From Pseudomonadota bacterium (GTDB taxonomy: Bacteria; Pseudomonadota; Alphaproteobacteria; Sphingomonadales; Sphingomonadaceae): 6,288 nt of DNA. The stretch lies in contig JAFAED010000062.1 of the NCBI GenBank assembly GCA_023424275.1, positions 1 through 6,288 of the forward strand, in the 5' to 3' direction. The position numbers and the translations under genes were made by a program. This document shows, one piece after another, positions 5,995-6,288 of this stretch; within the stretch, counting starts at the first letter, position 1, and each line of letters opens with the position of its first letter. A model generated the notes under the pieces. That model was given only the letters and a program-made list of their open reading frames with translations. It was not told the DNA's origin and searched no databases.

Positions 5995-6288
5995 ATGCGT
6001 GACGCAGTTATCGTCTCCACCGCCCGCACCCCGCTGACCAAGGCGGCGCGCGGCTCGTTCAACAACACCCTCGCCCCGACGCTGGGCGCGCATGCGGTCC
6101 GCGCCGCGGTCGAGCGCGCCGGCATCGAAGGCGGCGAGATCGACGACGTGCTGTTCGGCGCCGCGATGCAGCAGGGTTCGAAGACGATGAACGTCGCGCG
6201 CCTGATCGCGCTGCGCTCGGGCCTGCCCGTCACCGTCCCCGGCATGTCGATCGACCGCCAATGCTCGTCGGGCCTGATGACGATCGCG
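5995..6288 (+). CDS. Thiolase (acetyl-CoA acyltransferase family), N-terminal part
   Basis: The 98 codons before the window edge encode the start of a thiolase: MRDAVIVSTARTPLTKAARG (1-20) is the typical first strand and loop, DDVLFGAAMQQG (50-61) and NVARLIALRSGLP (66-78) follow in the usual order, and Cys90 in SIDRQCSSGLM (85-95) is the acyl-accepting nucleophile. Full-length members are about 390 residues, so roughly three quarters lies outside. Thiolases either cleave 3-ketoacyl-CoA in beta-oxidation or condense two acyl-CoA units; the N-terminus alone does not decide between a degradative FadA-like enzyme and a biosynthetic one. The partner MaoC-like hydratase just upstream fits either pathway. 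The start is well supported by AAAGGA at the correct distance. Confidence 0.95.
   Translation, partial: MRDAVIVSTARTPLTKAARGSFNNTLAPTLGAHAVRAAVERAGIEGGEIDDVLFGAAMQQGSKTMNVARLIALRSGLPVTVPGMSIDRQCSSGLMTIA

Overview
The window looks like chromosomal DNA of a high-GC alphaproteobacterium, most likely a sphingomonad (Sphingopyxis-like). This is inferred from the strong G/C bias at third codon positions and from the gene families present. No rRNA, tRNA, CRISPR array, insertion sequence or phage gene is visible. Coding density is high and no gene-free stretch exceeds 90 bases.

Left part (1-3092) is the edge of an exopolysaccharide locus of the exosortase A (XrtA/PEP-CTERM) type. On the minus strand lie the first codons of an unrecognised membrane protein (cut by the window edge) and, upstream of it, a complete GT4-type glycosyltransferase resembling the exosortase A-associated family. 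A 66-base divergent intergenic region separates these from plus-strand genes: a 54-codon small membrane-protein ORF whose stop overlaps the start of a polytopic O-antigen-ligase-like protein of the exosortase A-associated O-glycosylation ligase type. Together they would build and polymerise or transfer a surface polysaccharide: the glycosyltransferase on the cytoplasmic face, the ligase in the inner membrane on periplasmic substrate. The exosortase itself is not in the window.

Middle part (3130-5377) holds two housekeeping or stress genes in the same orientation: a bacterial type IB DNA topoisomerase with its full catalytic set, and an MscS-family mechanosensitive channel preceded by an 11-base tandem duplication carrying two Shine-Dalgarno-like cores.

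Right part (5378-6288) begins with an interrupted hairpin overlapping a candidate promoter, then a MaoC/NodN-like hot-dog hydratase and the first 98 codons of a thiolase, a pair that points to acyl-CoA metabolism.

Most of this is recognisable biology. No clearly new system is evident; the least described items are the small ORF coupled to the ligase and the truncated membrane protein at the left edge.
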